64,000 nt of DNA from Dyadobacter luticola. Lineage in GTDB: Bacteria > Bacteroidota > Bacteroidia > Cytophagales > Spirosomataceae. The stretch lies in the NCBI RefSeq assembly GCF_005860805.1, contig NZ_VCEJ01000009.1:1-64000 (forward strand). Reading direction: 5' to 3'. The notes beneath the pieces are model-generated. The model was not told the DNA's origin, did no database searches, and saw only the letters and a program-made list of their open reading frames with translations. Shown here one piece after another: positions 8,245-15,384 of the stretch. Each line of letters opens with the position of its first letter. Position 1 is the stretch's first letter. A program made the translations under genes and the position numbers.

Positions 8245-8994
8245 TTAATATGCTTTTCTGAGATTATCTGCAAAAGCATCAGGAAGAAGGCTCAGCTCTA
8301 CGGCCTGCGCTGCCTTTTCTACATCATATTTGATTCTTACAAATTCAACCTGAACAGCGTCCTGATCTATTTTACCGGCTGTCTGATCAATCGTGACTAG
8401 TACATAACAAGCACGCGCATCGCCATCCTTGGGTTTACCGACAGAACCAGTGTTAATCAGGTGATGAAAATGCTCACTGCTGTTCTTACCAGAATTAATG
8501 ACGCGGTGATAAGGTTTATGCGAGTGCCCAAAGCATAGGATATCCGCTTTATATTCCCTGACAAGTTCCTGCATGTACTGGTCAGGCAGATCCTGGAAAA
8601 GATATTCATTGATGCTCCTTGGGCTTCCATGGACAAGCAGCATGTTCAATGGCTGATCATTAAGCTGAAACTCTATTCGCAAATGCCTGGGAAGTGTTAA
8701 CAGGTAGTCCCTTTCCTTTCTGCCAACCAGCTTGTAGGCGTACTCACTGCTTTCTTCTTTGCTGCAATCACTCTCGGAAGGCATTATCTTAGAAACTTTC
8801 AGATCGTGGTTTCCTGCAATGGTCGCAATGCCATGTTTGCGCACCAAACCAATTACCTGGTTAGGCCATACATTATAGCCAACAAGATCGCCCAGGCAGT
8901 AAACCGCATCAGGTTGTTGTTTTTCCAGATCTTCTAACACCGACTCAAAAGCAGGAAGATTGGCATGGATATCAGAGAGTAGTGCTATTTTCAT
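8245..8994 (-). CDS. Metallophosphoesterase (calcineurin-like), paralog 1
   Basis: A 249-residue calcineurin-like phosphoesterase with the full set of metal-binding motifs: L-S-D-I-H-A-N near the N-terminus, C-L-G-D-L-V-G-Y, A-G-N-H-D, L-L-V-H-G-S-P and F-G-H-S-H-K-P-Y. It is similar throughout to the neighbouring gene and clearly a tandem duplicate. Its ATG overlaps the stop of that gene (ATGA, 8991-8994), implying translational coupling. The substrate is unknown. Position in the ars operon suggests a phosphate-ester or arsenate-ester linked function (inference). Compared with its paralog it keeps the catalytic His of G-N-H-D but lacks the D-C-G-C cysteine motif. Confidence 0.9.
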   Translation of the reverse strand: MKIALLSDIHANLPAFESVLEDLEKQQPDAVYCLGDLVGYNVWPNQVIGLVRKHGIATIAGNHDLKVSKIMPSESDCSKEESSEYAYKLVGRKERDYLLTLPRHLRIEFQLNDQPLNMLLVHGSPRSINEYLFQDLPDQYMQELVREYKADILCFGHSHKPYHRVINSGKNSSEHFHHLINTGSVGKPKDGDARACYVLVTIDQTAGKIDQDAVQVEFVRIKYDVEKAAQAVELSLLPDAFADNLRKAY

Positions 8995-9767
8995 TTCCCC
9001 AGACGTAATGATTCTGCATAGGCATTGGGAAGGATGCTGCCTTCTACGGCCTTGGCTGCTGTTTCAACATCGTAGTTAAAACGTATAAACTCTACCGTAA
9101 TGCTTTCCTTACTTGATGCCAGTGCATCTGCATTAATATGCAGGATTACATAGCCGCCTCTTGGGTCACCATCTTTTGGCTTACCGACAGAACCAATATT
9201 GATTGCATGCCGGAAATGATCTGTACCGTCTGGCTGGACTGAGCCCAGGATCCTGTGATAAGGTTTGTGGGTATGCCCGAAAAGCATCACATCTGCGCTG
9301 GCCTGTTCCATAATCCGCAGCATGCTTTTTTCATCGCGGTCCTCAAACAAGTATTCATTGATCCGTCGCGGGCTGCCATGCACCAGAAGAACTGATAACG
9401 GTTTCTCATTAAGTTGAAATTCCAGACGGATGTGTGCCGGCAAGGTTCTTAAATAAGCCCGCTGCTCGTCTTTGACAATTTCGTTTGTGTAAGCAATCGA
9501 CACTTTTCCGTTTTCTTTTTCTTCGTCTGTTTTGTAAGCGCAGCCACAATCATCGCTGCTCCTTCCGATGCCAAAATCGTAATTACCGGCAATAGTAGGA
9601 ATACCACGCTTTCTGATTTCGTCAATAACTTCATTAGGCCAAATGTTATAACCAACCAAATCACCCAGGCAATAAATAGCATCAATGTCTCTGGTTTCAA
9701 CATCTTTGAAAAACGCATCCAAAGCCGGAAGGTTGGCGTGAATGTCTGAAAAAAGGGCAATTCTCAT
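8991..9767 (-). CDS. Metallophosphoesterase (calcineurin-like), paralog 2
   Basis: A 258-residue calcineurin-like phosphoesterase: F-S-D-I-H-A-N, C-L-G-D-L-V-G-Y-N, A-G-N-Y-D, L-L-V-H-G-S-P and F-G-H-T-H-K-P-Y follow in order. In the third motif the usual His (G-N-H-D) is Tyr, and a D-C-G-C-A-Y segment follows at about residue 75, offering two cysteines that its downstream paralog lacks. It lies 11 bases downstream of arsB and overlaps paralog 1 by four bases, so all three are one transcription unit. The biochemical role in arsenic resistance is not established as far as I know. The His-to-Tyr change could alter catalysis or specificity. Confidence 0.9.
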   Translation of the reverse strand: MRIALFSDIHANLPALDAFFKDVETRDIDAIYCLGDLVGYNIWPNEVIDEIRKRGIPTIAGNYDFGIGRSSDDCGCAYKTDEEKENGKVSIAYTNEIVKDEQRAYLRTLPAHIRLEFQLNEKPLSVLLVHGSPRRINEYLFEDRDEKSMLRIMEQASADVMLFGHTHKPYHRILGSVQPDGTDHFRHAINIGSVGKPKDGDPRGGYVILHINADALASSKESITVEFIRFNYDVETAAKAVEGSILPNAYAESLRLGK

Positions 9768-9778
9768 TTAAAAAGTTG

Positions 9779-10816
9779 TTAATTGGAAAACTTGTGCTGT
9801 TGTTTGAGAGCAAAATTGACCATTAGGATCAATACCGGCACTTCGATTAGTGGGCCGATCACAGCAGCGAATGCAGCTCCTGAATCAATCCCGAATACAG
9901 CGATAGCGACCGCGATCCCTAGCTCGAAGTTGTTACCTGCGGCAGTGAAGGCCAGCGATGTTGATTTGGCGTAATCAGCCCCCGCACGTTTGGACAGGTA
10001 AAAAGCGGAGAAAAACATAATCGCAAAATAGATCGTAAGCGGCAGCGCAATGCGCAGTACATCAAAAGGGATACTGACAATCAGCTGGCCCTTCAAGCTA
10101 AACATGACCACAATCGTAAAGAGCAGGGCAATTAATGTGATCGGGCTGATGGCCGGAAGGAATTTTGTCTCATACCATTCTTTGCTAAACACCTTTGTTA
10201 GTACTATCCGGGAAATAATACCTGCCAAAAAAGGAATGCCCAGATAAATGAAAACACTTTGAGCAACTTCGCCGATGGTAATATTCACTTCAAATCCTTT
10301 CAAGGTGAAAAGCGGCGGTAATACCGTTACGAAAACATAGGCATACACCGAATAAAACAAGACCTGAAAAATGCTGTTGAAAGCCACTAGTCCTGCTGCA
10401 TACAAGCGGTCGCCATTGGCGAGGTCATTCCAGACAATGACCATGGCAATGCAGCGGGCAATGCCGATCATGATCAGGCCGGTCATGTACTCGGGCTTAT
10501 CAGGAAGGAGGATAACGGCCAGGCCAAACATGAGCAGCGGGCCAATGATCCAGTTTTGAAGCAGCGAAAGCCCCAGGATCTTGGTGTTGTTAAACACCTT
10601 TGGCAGCTCTGCATAACGCACCTTGGCCAGTGGCGGGTACATCATCAGCACAAGGCCAATGGCCAACGGAACATTCACACCTGATCCTGAATTAAACTGG
10701 TTGATGAAATCAGGTGTGCCGGGCAAGAAATAGCCAATTGAAACGCCGATCAGCATGGCTAAGAAGATCCACAGGGTCAGGTAGCGGTCTAAGAAAGAAA
10801 GACGTGGGTTATTCAT
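9779..10816 (-). CDS. arsB: Arsenite efflux permease, ACR3 type
   Basis: A 345-residue membrane protein with ten hydrophobic helices, starting M-N-N-P-R-L-S-F-L-D. The blocks L-M-M-Y-P-P-L-A-K-V-R-Y and I-A-R-C-I-A-M-V-I-V-W-N-D-L-A are signatures of the ACR3 arsenite transporters, and the Cys in A-R-C-I-A-M is the conserved residue needed for arsenite transport in the family. It exports As(III) produced by ArsC across the inner membrane. Its ATG overlaps the stop of the arsN2 gene (ATGA, 10813-10816), which supports this start over an in-frame one 51 bases upstream. It belongs to the arsR-led operon and should be induced by arsenite. Confidence 0.95.
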   Translation of the reverse strand: MNNPRLSFLDRYLTLWIFLAMLIGVSIGYFLPGTPDFINQFNSGSGVNVPLAIGLVLMMYPPLAKVRYAELPKVFNNTKILGLSLLQNWIIGPLLMFGLAVILLPDKPEYMTGLIMIGIARCIAMVIVWNDLANGDRLYAAGLVAFNSIFQVLFYSVYAYVFVTVLPPLFTLKGFEVNITIGEVAQSVFIYLGIPFLAGIISRIVLTKVFSKEWYETKFLPAISPITLIALLFTIVVMFSLKGQLIVSIPFDVLRIALPLTIYFAIMFFSAFYLSKRAGADYAKSTSLAFTAAGNNFELGIAVAIAVFGIDSGAAFAAVIGPLIEVPVLILMVNFALKQQHKFSN

Positions 10817-11262
10817 GCGGTTGGATGCTTTAAATCTCTTTTCATAACGATAGCGGATGTTGGGCAAAGGCCGCTAAACTGCCTGGTTTGCTGAATTGGA
10901 TCTGGAACTTGCTCACGGTTTACGCCCGCAAAATGATAACGGTCAAAATAATGGTCAGCTGTGGTTGTGATAAGATATACCACTTCAATTTTTTGCGTGT
11001 CAGCACGTGTCAGAAGCTGCTCGACCAATTTACGGGCAATGCCCTTACCCTGATGATTAGGACGAACTGCAATGGAGCGTAATAGTGCAACTTCTCCATA
11101 CAGCTCCATTCCAGCGACACCAACAAGTGACCCTTCCTGTCTGGCTAAAAGAAAATGTTCCAAACCAGCAGGCAAGTCATCAGTAAGAAGGTCTGCTTCT
11201 TTAAGCAGGCTGATTACGAGTTCTTTGTCTGCAGGCCCTGCTTTATCAATTTGTAGTTTCAT
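10813..11262 (-). CDS. arsN2: GNAT acetyltransferase, ArsN2 type
   Basis: A 149-residue GNAT protein. The acetyl-CoA binding segment is V-R-P-N-H-Q-G-K-G-I-A-R-K-L near residues 71-84, and the C-terminal half contains the T-A-D-H-Y-F-D-R-Y-H-F stretch and a late C-P-T-S-A-I-V-M block characteristic of the arsenic-associated ArsN2 group. The related ArsN1 enzymes acetylate phosphinothricin-like arsenicals; the substrate of ArsN2 is less clear. It lies 15 bases downstream of the DUF6428 gene and overlaps arsB by four bases, firmly in the operon. Confidence 0.9.
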   Translation of the reverse strand: MKLQIDKAGPADKELVISLLKEADLLTDDLPAGLEHFLLARQEGSLVGVAGMELYGEVALLRSIAVRPNHQGKGIARKLVEQLLTRADTQKIEVVYLITTTADHYFDRYHFAGVNREQVPDPIQQTRQFSGLCPTSAIVMKRDLKHPTA

Positions 11263-11277
11263 AGGTGGTTGTTTTGA

Positions 11278-11835
11278 TTAGCAGCACCCTGAGCCAGGCT
11301 TGCAGCTGTCACCATCGGAAGTGACCAGTTCCAATTCCTGTTTAACAGGGGCAGGCGCGCAGCATGAAGCTTCAGCGGGCGACGTGCCGCAGCTTTCGTT
11401 TCGGGTAAGTGCCTTGCATTGGGTAAAGTCAGTAACTAGGTTAACAGTGAATGTTTCACCATCGGACGCAAACTCTCCGGGGTACATCTGGCGTGTATCA
11501 AACCTGGAATTGCCAAATTCAATTTTAACGGTTGCACTTGGGTTCAGGGGAAGGTATTTTTCAACCAGGTCAACAATTTTCAGCGCTTTGTCAACTTTCA
11601 TTGAACGGTCTACTTCTTTCTCTGAGGGTTCCCATAGCTGCACGATCACTTCTGTCCAGCTGTTCATTACCCCGCCGCAATCAACTGAAACAATCGGTGC
11701 TTGTTTGATCTCGGTAATGTGGTAAGAGCTGTCCACAAACTTGCCTTCCTCATATTGGAATTGCAGGTGCAGATCAGGATTTTGTTTAAGGGCATTTTTG
11801 AAATCACCCCAGGTTAATGGATTTGATTGGCTCAT
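11278..11835 (-). CDS. DUF6428 protein with cysteine-rich tail
   Basis: A 185-residue soluble protein without signal peptide. The N-terminal ~135 residues match the DUF6428 family, which recurs between arsR and other ars genes in Bacteroidota. The last ~50 residues are rich in cysteine (C-K-A-L-T-R-N-E-S-C-G, A-S-C-C-A-P, and a terminal C-K-P-G-S-G-C-C), eight Cys in all. This tail is a likely binder of As(III) or another thiophilic metal (inference), so the protein may act as an arsenite chaperone or sink handing metal to ArsB or ArsR. No catalytic motif is seen. It is the first gene after arsR on the minus strand. Confidence 0.85.
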   Translation of the reverse strand: MSQSNPLTWGDFKNALKQNPDLHLQFQYEEGKFVDSSYHITEIKQAPIVSVDCGGVMNSWTEVIVQLWEPSEKEVDRSMKVDKALKIVDLVEKYLPLNPSATVKIEFGNSRFDTRQMYPGEFASDGETFTVNLVTDFTQCKALTRNESCGTSPAEASCCAPAPVKQELELVTSDGDSCKPGSGCC

Positions 11836-11853
11836 AGCTTCTATTGGTTAAAT

Positions 11854-11873
11854 GTATTATTACGATTGATATT
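11854..11873. promoter_or_regulatory. Second ArsR-type half site before DUF6428
   Basis: Within the gap between arsR and the DUF6428 gene, TACGATTGATATT (11861-11873) matches 12 of 13 bases of TACGATTAATATT in the main operator at 12261-12273. TACGATTGA occurs again at 12304-12312 just before arsC. This suggests additional ArsR contacts or an internal promoter. Confidence 0.45.
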
Positions 11874-11890
11874 TTCAAAAAAATACCCTG

Positions 11891-12223
11891 CTAATTGCAG
11901 CAGGATTCACTAAGGGCAAATGTATCTAGCAACGAACCAAATGTTTGCTGTGCTTCGGCCCACACGACCGGATTTATACAATAGCATACCCTTGGTGGAT
12001 TGATTTCGCCATGGATGATCCCAATCCTTTTAAGCTCCTTCAAATGCTGGGAAACGGTTGCCTGGGCAAGTTCGAGCTCATCTACCAAATCACCACAAAC
12101 GCAGGCTTTTCTGGAAATTAGCAGTTGCAGGATCGCAACCCTGGCCGGGTGAGAAAACGCCTTGGCCAGATCCGCGATACGGTTCTGCTGCTCTGTGAAT
12201 ATTTCGGTTTTAGTTACTCCCAT
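11891..12223 (-). CDS. arsR: Arsenic-responsive repressor ArsR
   Basis: A 110-residue winged-helix repressor of the ArsR/SmtB family. The core is A-F-S-H-P-A-R-V-A-I-L-Q-L-L, then the metal-site helix with K-A-C-V-C-G-D-L (Cys41 and Cys43) and the recognition helix A-Q-A-T-V-S-Q-H-L-K-E-L. Additional cysteines at 80, 82, 108 and 109 (P-R-V-C-Y-C and a terminal S-C-C-N) could complete a third ligand for As(III). It should repress its own operon and probably divergent arsC, releasing DNA when arsenite binds. A perfect 17+17 bp inverted repeat lies 23 bases upstream of its start. Confidence 0.95.
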   Translation of the reverse strand: MGVTKTEIFTEQQNRIADLAKAFSHPARVAILQLLISRKACVCGDLVDELELAQATVSQHLKELKRIGIIHGEINPPRVCYCINPVVWAEAQQTFGSLLDTFALSESCCN

Positions 12224-12245
12224 GCTGCAAATATAGATAGCATTC

Positions 12246-12283
12246 AGACAATTGCAATATTACGATTAATATTGCAATTGTCT
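12246..12283. promoter_or_regulatory. ArsR operator between arsR and arsC
   Basis: A perfect inverted repeat with 17-base arms: AGACAATTGCAATATTA (12246-12262) and TAATATTGCAATTGTCT (12267-12283), spacer CGAT. It lies in the 109-base gap between divergent arsR and arsC. For arsC, TTG at 12278-12280 and TATCTTTA at 12298-12305, 17 bases apart, resemble a Bacteroidota -33/-7 promoter, so a protein bound to the repeat would block the -33 element. Confidence 0.8.
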
Positions 12284-12332
12284 GATAAATTCTATCGTAT
12301 CTTTACGATTGACTACAACTTACCTTATAAAT

Positions 12333-13034
12333 ATGAGCCTGCTCCATCTTTTACTAATAACCTTTTTTACCACTGCCGCAATCATGCCAGCTAGCAACCC
12401 CGACAATAAAAAAGCACTAAATCCCAAGCTGTCTTCCTACATCAACACGATTAAAGACGATATTTCAAAAATTCCGGACGAGCGAAGAGAAGAGCTCGAT
12501 AAAATCGCCAGCTTTATCCAAAAGCAGGTTAAAGCCGACCAGCCTGTGCAGCTTACCTACATCTGTACCCACAATTCGCGCCGCAGTCATTTCGGCCAAA
12601 TTTGGGGCGCAACTGCTGCTGCATATTACGGTATCCCTAATGTGAAAACATATTCTGGTGGTACTGAGGCCAGCGCGTTCAATGAGCGGGCGGTTGCTGC
12701 TTGCAAGCGGGCCGGTTTTGATGTAACGAAAACATCAGAAGGCAAAAACCCGGTTTATCATGTCAGCTACGGCGCCGGAACTGAACCTTTGAAAGCATTT
12801 TCAAAGAAATATGACGATGCCAGCAACCCTCAAAGTAATTTCTGCGCTATCATGACTTGCTCCCAGGCTGATGAAGCGTGCCCTGTGGTGAAAGGAGCAG
12901 CTGCCAGGGTTGCCGTTCCTTATGATGACCCAAAAGCCTTTGATGGCAGCGCGCAGGAGACCGCCAAATACGACGAGCGTTGCAAACAGATCGCAACTGA
13001 AACACTGTATGTCTTTTCAAAAGTAAAAAGGTAA
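12333..13034 (+). CDS. arsC: Arsenate reductase-like LMW phosphatase with N-terminal signal
   Basis: A 233-residue protein of the low-molecular-weight tyrosine-phosphatase/arsenate-reductase fold. The P-loop is C-T-H-N-S-R-R-S with Cys78 and Arg84 (CX5R), and further cysteines occur at F-C-A-I-M-T-C-S-Q-A-D-E-A-C-P. By family it reduces As(V) to As(III) or dephosphorylates protein tyrosine. Unusually the N-terminus (M-S-L-L-H-L-L-L-I-T-F-F-T-T-A-A) is hydrophobic and could act as a signal or anchor; a start at 12384 (M-P-A-S-N-P-D) would make it cytoplasmic and similar in layout to relatives. The gene is divergent from arsR and shares its operator region. The ATG at 12333 is preferred over a TTG at 12309. 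Confidence 0.88.
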   Translation: MSLLHLLLITFFTTAAIMPASNPDNKKALNPKLSSYINTIKDDISKIPDERREELDKIASFIQKQVKADQPVQLTYICTHNSRRSHFGQIWGATAAAYYGIPNVKTYSGGTEASAFNERAVAACKRAGFDVTKTSEGKNPVYHVSYGAGTEPLKAFSKKYDDASNPQSNFCAIMTCSQADEACPVVKGAAARVAVPYDDPKAFDGSAQETAKYDERCKQIATETLYVFSKVKR

Positions 13035-13178
13035 TAAGTATTTCATTACCCTAAATAGGACTGGATGCCGCAAGACTGCGATTTGAGCTAAATTTCCTGG
13101 AAACAGGGACTTGAAGGATATTGCTTTGCTCGCCGAGAATTGCATGCGTCATCTGTGAAAGGCAGGCAGGAATCTATG

Positions 13179-13909
13179 CTAACTCGCTCGCTGATTTTGC
13201 CCTTGCCTATGTAGCCACTCAACCAGTTCGTCTGCTCCTTCCCGCTGTGCAGCATCCAGGGGTGATAGATTTTCCCAGTCGGGTATCCAGTTTACATTGG
13301 CTCCTTGTTCAAGTAAGAAAGCAGCTGCTGTGTTCTGTCCACCATGACAACAGCCCCAAAAAGCGCGGTCGATCTCTTCCTTTTCGGGTCTTGAATTTTC
13401 AGTAAAATAACCCTCTAATCGATCCATTAAGCCAAGGGTAGCGGCATCCGTTAAATTAGTTCGTGCGCCGAGCTCGACAAGCCTGTGTGCAGCTTTCCAT
13501 TGTCCAAAAGCTCTTGCAGAGTAAGCGGGGTTCCCCCGGCAATGACTGCGCCTTCGGCTTCTATATTGGCTCCGGCATCAATCAAAGCATCAAGCGCCTC
13601 GATGTCATTGCTGCTGGCCGCCCAATGCAGGGGAGTTTCAATATGTGGACCGGTGAATTGTGCATTCACGTCGCTTCCGGCTTCAACAAGCGTTTTGATT
13701 GTCTGAGCTACATTAGGGAAGTGGCCAGGCCAGTCTGTGGCAACGTGTAGTAACGTACGCGACATGCCACAAGGGTCATTATCACCAAGCCTCGCTTTTG
13801 ATAACCCAGGATTATCGGCCAGTAATTGTGTAAGTTTTGGTATATCCCCTGTTTGAATAGCGTTGACTACTGCAACGGCAATAGGGTCACGTGTATCAAT
13901 GTAGTTCAT
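13179..13909 (-). pseudogene. Ankyrin-repeat gene broken by a frameshift
   Basis: From the ATG at 13909 (M-N-Y-I-D-T-R-D-P) the frame encodes ankyrin repeats (T-L-L-H-V-A-T-D-W, E-T-P-L-H-W-A-A-S-S-N-D-I-E-A) up to about 13525, then leaves the family pattern and stops at 13451. The pattern resumes in another frame: A-R-A-F-G-Q-W-K-A-A-H-R-L-V-E-L-G runs from about 13521 into a continuous reading down to 13179, including G-A-N-V-N-W-I-P-D-W and S-P-L-D-A-A-Q-R-E-G. One missing base near 13518-13526 explains both. Restored, the protein would be about 243 residues, like other stand-alone ankyrin proteins. It may be a true pseudogene or a sequencing error. It lies downstream of the mercury genes. 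Confidence 0.8.
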
Positions 13910-13917
13910 ATAGAGGC

Positions 13918-14127
13918 TTAATTGCAACAGCTTCTTTGCTGTTGAACTGGTGGGCACTTTGCAGTCCCATAAGAACAAAAGACACAGCAGTCGCCGCTTA
14001 GAGGCTTCAAGACGAGCTTACAAGAAGTACACTCATAAAAATACATACATGCGTCCGTGGGCATGATTTCTGTCTCTTGATGCCCACAATTCGGGCACGT
14101 AATTACAGACTCAAGTATGTCAACCAT
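13918..14127 (-). CDS. GDCCVxC-domain small zinc-ribbon-like protein
   Basis: A 69-residue protein with paired cysteines: C-P-N-C-G-H near the start, Y-E-C-T-S-C in the middle, then the signature G-D-C-C-V-F-C-S-Y-G and C-P-P at the C-terminal end and a terminal R-S-C-C-N. The G-D-C-C-V-x-C segment defines a small (seleno)protein family often found with mercury transport genes; here all positions are cysteine. It starts two bases after the stop of merTP, so it is cotranscribed and probably binds Hg(II) or another soft metal in the cytosol (inference). Confidence 0.88.
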   Translation of the reverse strand: MVDILESVITCPNCGHQETEIMPTDACMYFYECTSCKLVLKPLSGDCCVFCSYGTAKCPPVQQQRSCCN

Positions 14128-14129
14128 TT

Positions 14130-14720
14130 TTATAGTGTTTTTGTGCTTGTCGCTTTATAACCGGTCGCATCGACCGCTTTTTTGATATCAGCAATTGAGG
14201 TTTTCTTACTGTCAAATTTGACGGTGGCCGCCCCTTTTGAGTACGAGACATCAACCTGTGAAACGCCTTTCAATTTAGCAACCTCCTTTTTGACGTGATG
14301 TTCACAGCTTTCACAAGACATCCCTTTTATGGTTACATAAACCACTTTTTTCGGCCCATCCTGTGCAGGTTGTAAAACTTCCTGTCCCTTCTCTTGGTAA
14401 AGCAGATTTGAATAGGACGGAAAGGCAAGCAGTAACAGCGCTATTGCTGTTACCATGCCTAGGAACCCCTTCGTTTGCCAGAAGGAGGTTTTGCTCGGTT
14501 CGCACGCACAATCTTTCATTTTATTATTTCTTAATTGATTATACCAGGCCCAACCTAATGCCCCAATCGTCAGGGCAATGCTAAACGGACGAAATGTTTC
14601 AAGCCAGACAAGCCCACTGGTTGAACCAGAAGCACCAAATGTCACCGCCAACAGCGGAACCGTGCAACAGAGAGAAGAAGCAAATGCGGTGAAGAGTCCG
14701 ATCAATCCTGTCGTTTTCAT
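14130..14720 (-). CDS. merTP: Mercuric transport fusion MerTP
   Basis: A 196-residue fusion. The N-terminal MerT-like part has three membrane helices, with the Cys18-Cys19 pair (S-S-L-C-C-T-V-P) in the first helix and a second pair C71/C73 (K-D-C-A-C-E) on the cytoplasmic loop. The C-terminal ~70 residues are a MerP/HMA domain with G-M-S-C-E-S-C (Cys136 and Cys139). Hg(II) would be caught by the HMA domain and passed through the cysteine pairs into the cell. No merA reductase is seen in the window, so reduction must happen elsewhere or the locus serves sequestration with the adjacent GDCCVxC protein. It lies 10 bases downstream of its ArsR-type regulator. Confidence 0.92.
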   Translation of the reverse strand: MKTTGLIGLFTAFASSLCCTVPLLAVTFGASGSTSGLVWLETFRPFSIALTIGALGWAWYNQLRNNKMKDCACEPSKTSFWQTKGFLGMVTAIALLLLAFPSYSNLLYQEKGQEVLQPAQDGPKKVVYVTIKGMSCESCEHHVKKEVAKLKGVSQVDVSYSKGAATVKFDSKKTSIADIKKAVDATGYKATSTKTL

Positions 14721-14730
14721 AGTTCAATTT

Positions 14731-15129
14731 TTAACTTAGACTAACCGCTAGCTCTGACGACTTTTGTAAAGTGGTGAGATGTGCTAAAATCAAATGCAAA
14801 ATATCTGAGGATTCTTCCCGAAGGGAATAAAACACGGTTTGCCCAACCTTTCTGGCTTGGATCAGTTGTGCATCTTTAAGCTTACGTAAGTGCTGGGAAA
14901 CGGCAGGAATACTCATACTTAAAATGTCGGATAGATCACAGACACATAGATTGTTCTCTTCTCTCAGAAGATAAATGATTTTTAAACGATTTTCATTTCC
15001 TGCTAAATCCATCACCTGGGCCAATCGCCCAAAAAATGGCTGAAAGTCATTTATCTTTTCCGTGTACTGCTGAATTTTTTCTTGATCTTCAAAAACCCGG
15101 ATACAACTTTGCTGATCTCTCATATACAT
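14731..15129 (-). CDS. ArsR-family metal regulator of mercury locus
   Basis: A 132-residue winged-helix repressor: L-A-G-N-E-N-R-L-K-I-I-Y-L-L leads to the metal-site segment N-N-L-C-V-C-D-L-S, followed by the recognition helix S-I-P-A-V-S-Q-H-L-R-K-L. A third cysteine lies near the N-terminus (Q-Q-S-C-I-R-V). The start may be 15129 or 15123. It is the first gene of a three-gene run with merTP and the GDCCVxC gene, so it should sense mercury or a related metal and repress that run through the inverted repeat at 15161-15184. It replaces the MerR regulator usual in Proteobacteria. Confidence 0.9.
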   Translation of the reverse strand: MYMRDQQSCIRVFEDQEKIQQYTEKINDFQPFFGRLAQVMDLAGNENRLKIIYLLREENNLCVCDLSDILSMSIPAVSQHLRKLKDAQLIQARKVGQTVFYSLREESSDILHLILAHLTTLQKSSELAVSLS

Positions 15130-15160
15130 CAATTAGACAGCTAAGATACAGACTAATTAA

Positions 15161-15184
15161 GTATTTAAGCAAATGATTAAATAC
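15161..15184. promoter_or_regulatory. Operator-like inverted repeat of mercury locus
   Basis: Perfect 8+8 inverted repeat GTATTTAA (15161-15168) and TTAAATAC (15177-15184) with spacer GCAAATGA, 32 bases upstream of the regulator gene. On the minus strand, TTTG inside the spacer and TATCTTAG downstream (about 21 bases apart) resemble a Bacteroidota promoter, so the repeat would cover the -33 element. The shape is that of known ArsR-family operators. Confidence 0.65.
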
Positions 15185-15311
15185 GGTTTTAAGATTTCTT
15201 TGCCTTCCTATATGTTGGAACTGCTACAAAGCCTTGCCCACGGCCTTTTCTAAATCATAGGCAACTGTTTTAACCCTATCGGGTTTTAACAACTATGAAA
15301 TACGGACAATA

Positions 15312-15361
15312 CGCAAAAATGCTCCGCTGTATAACCATAATCAGGTGTTCAACGGAGCATT
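15312..15361 (-). terminator. Hairpin with T tract, minus strand
   Basis: AATGCTCCG (15318-15326) pairs with CGGAGCATT (15353-15361); the stem extends to 12 bp with one mismatch around a loop of about 20 bases. On the minus strand the hairpin runs into five T residues, placing a factor-independent-type terminator downstream of the DUF6799 gene. Confidence 0.55.
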
Positions 15362-15384
15362 CATTTATCGAAATGAACAGGCAT

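Noticed and set aside
13121..13405. 94-codon plus-strand frame
   Set aside because: It is the opposite strand of the ankyrin gene, whose repeats are clear.
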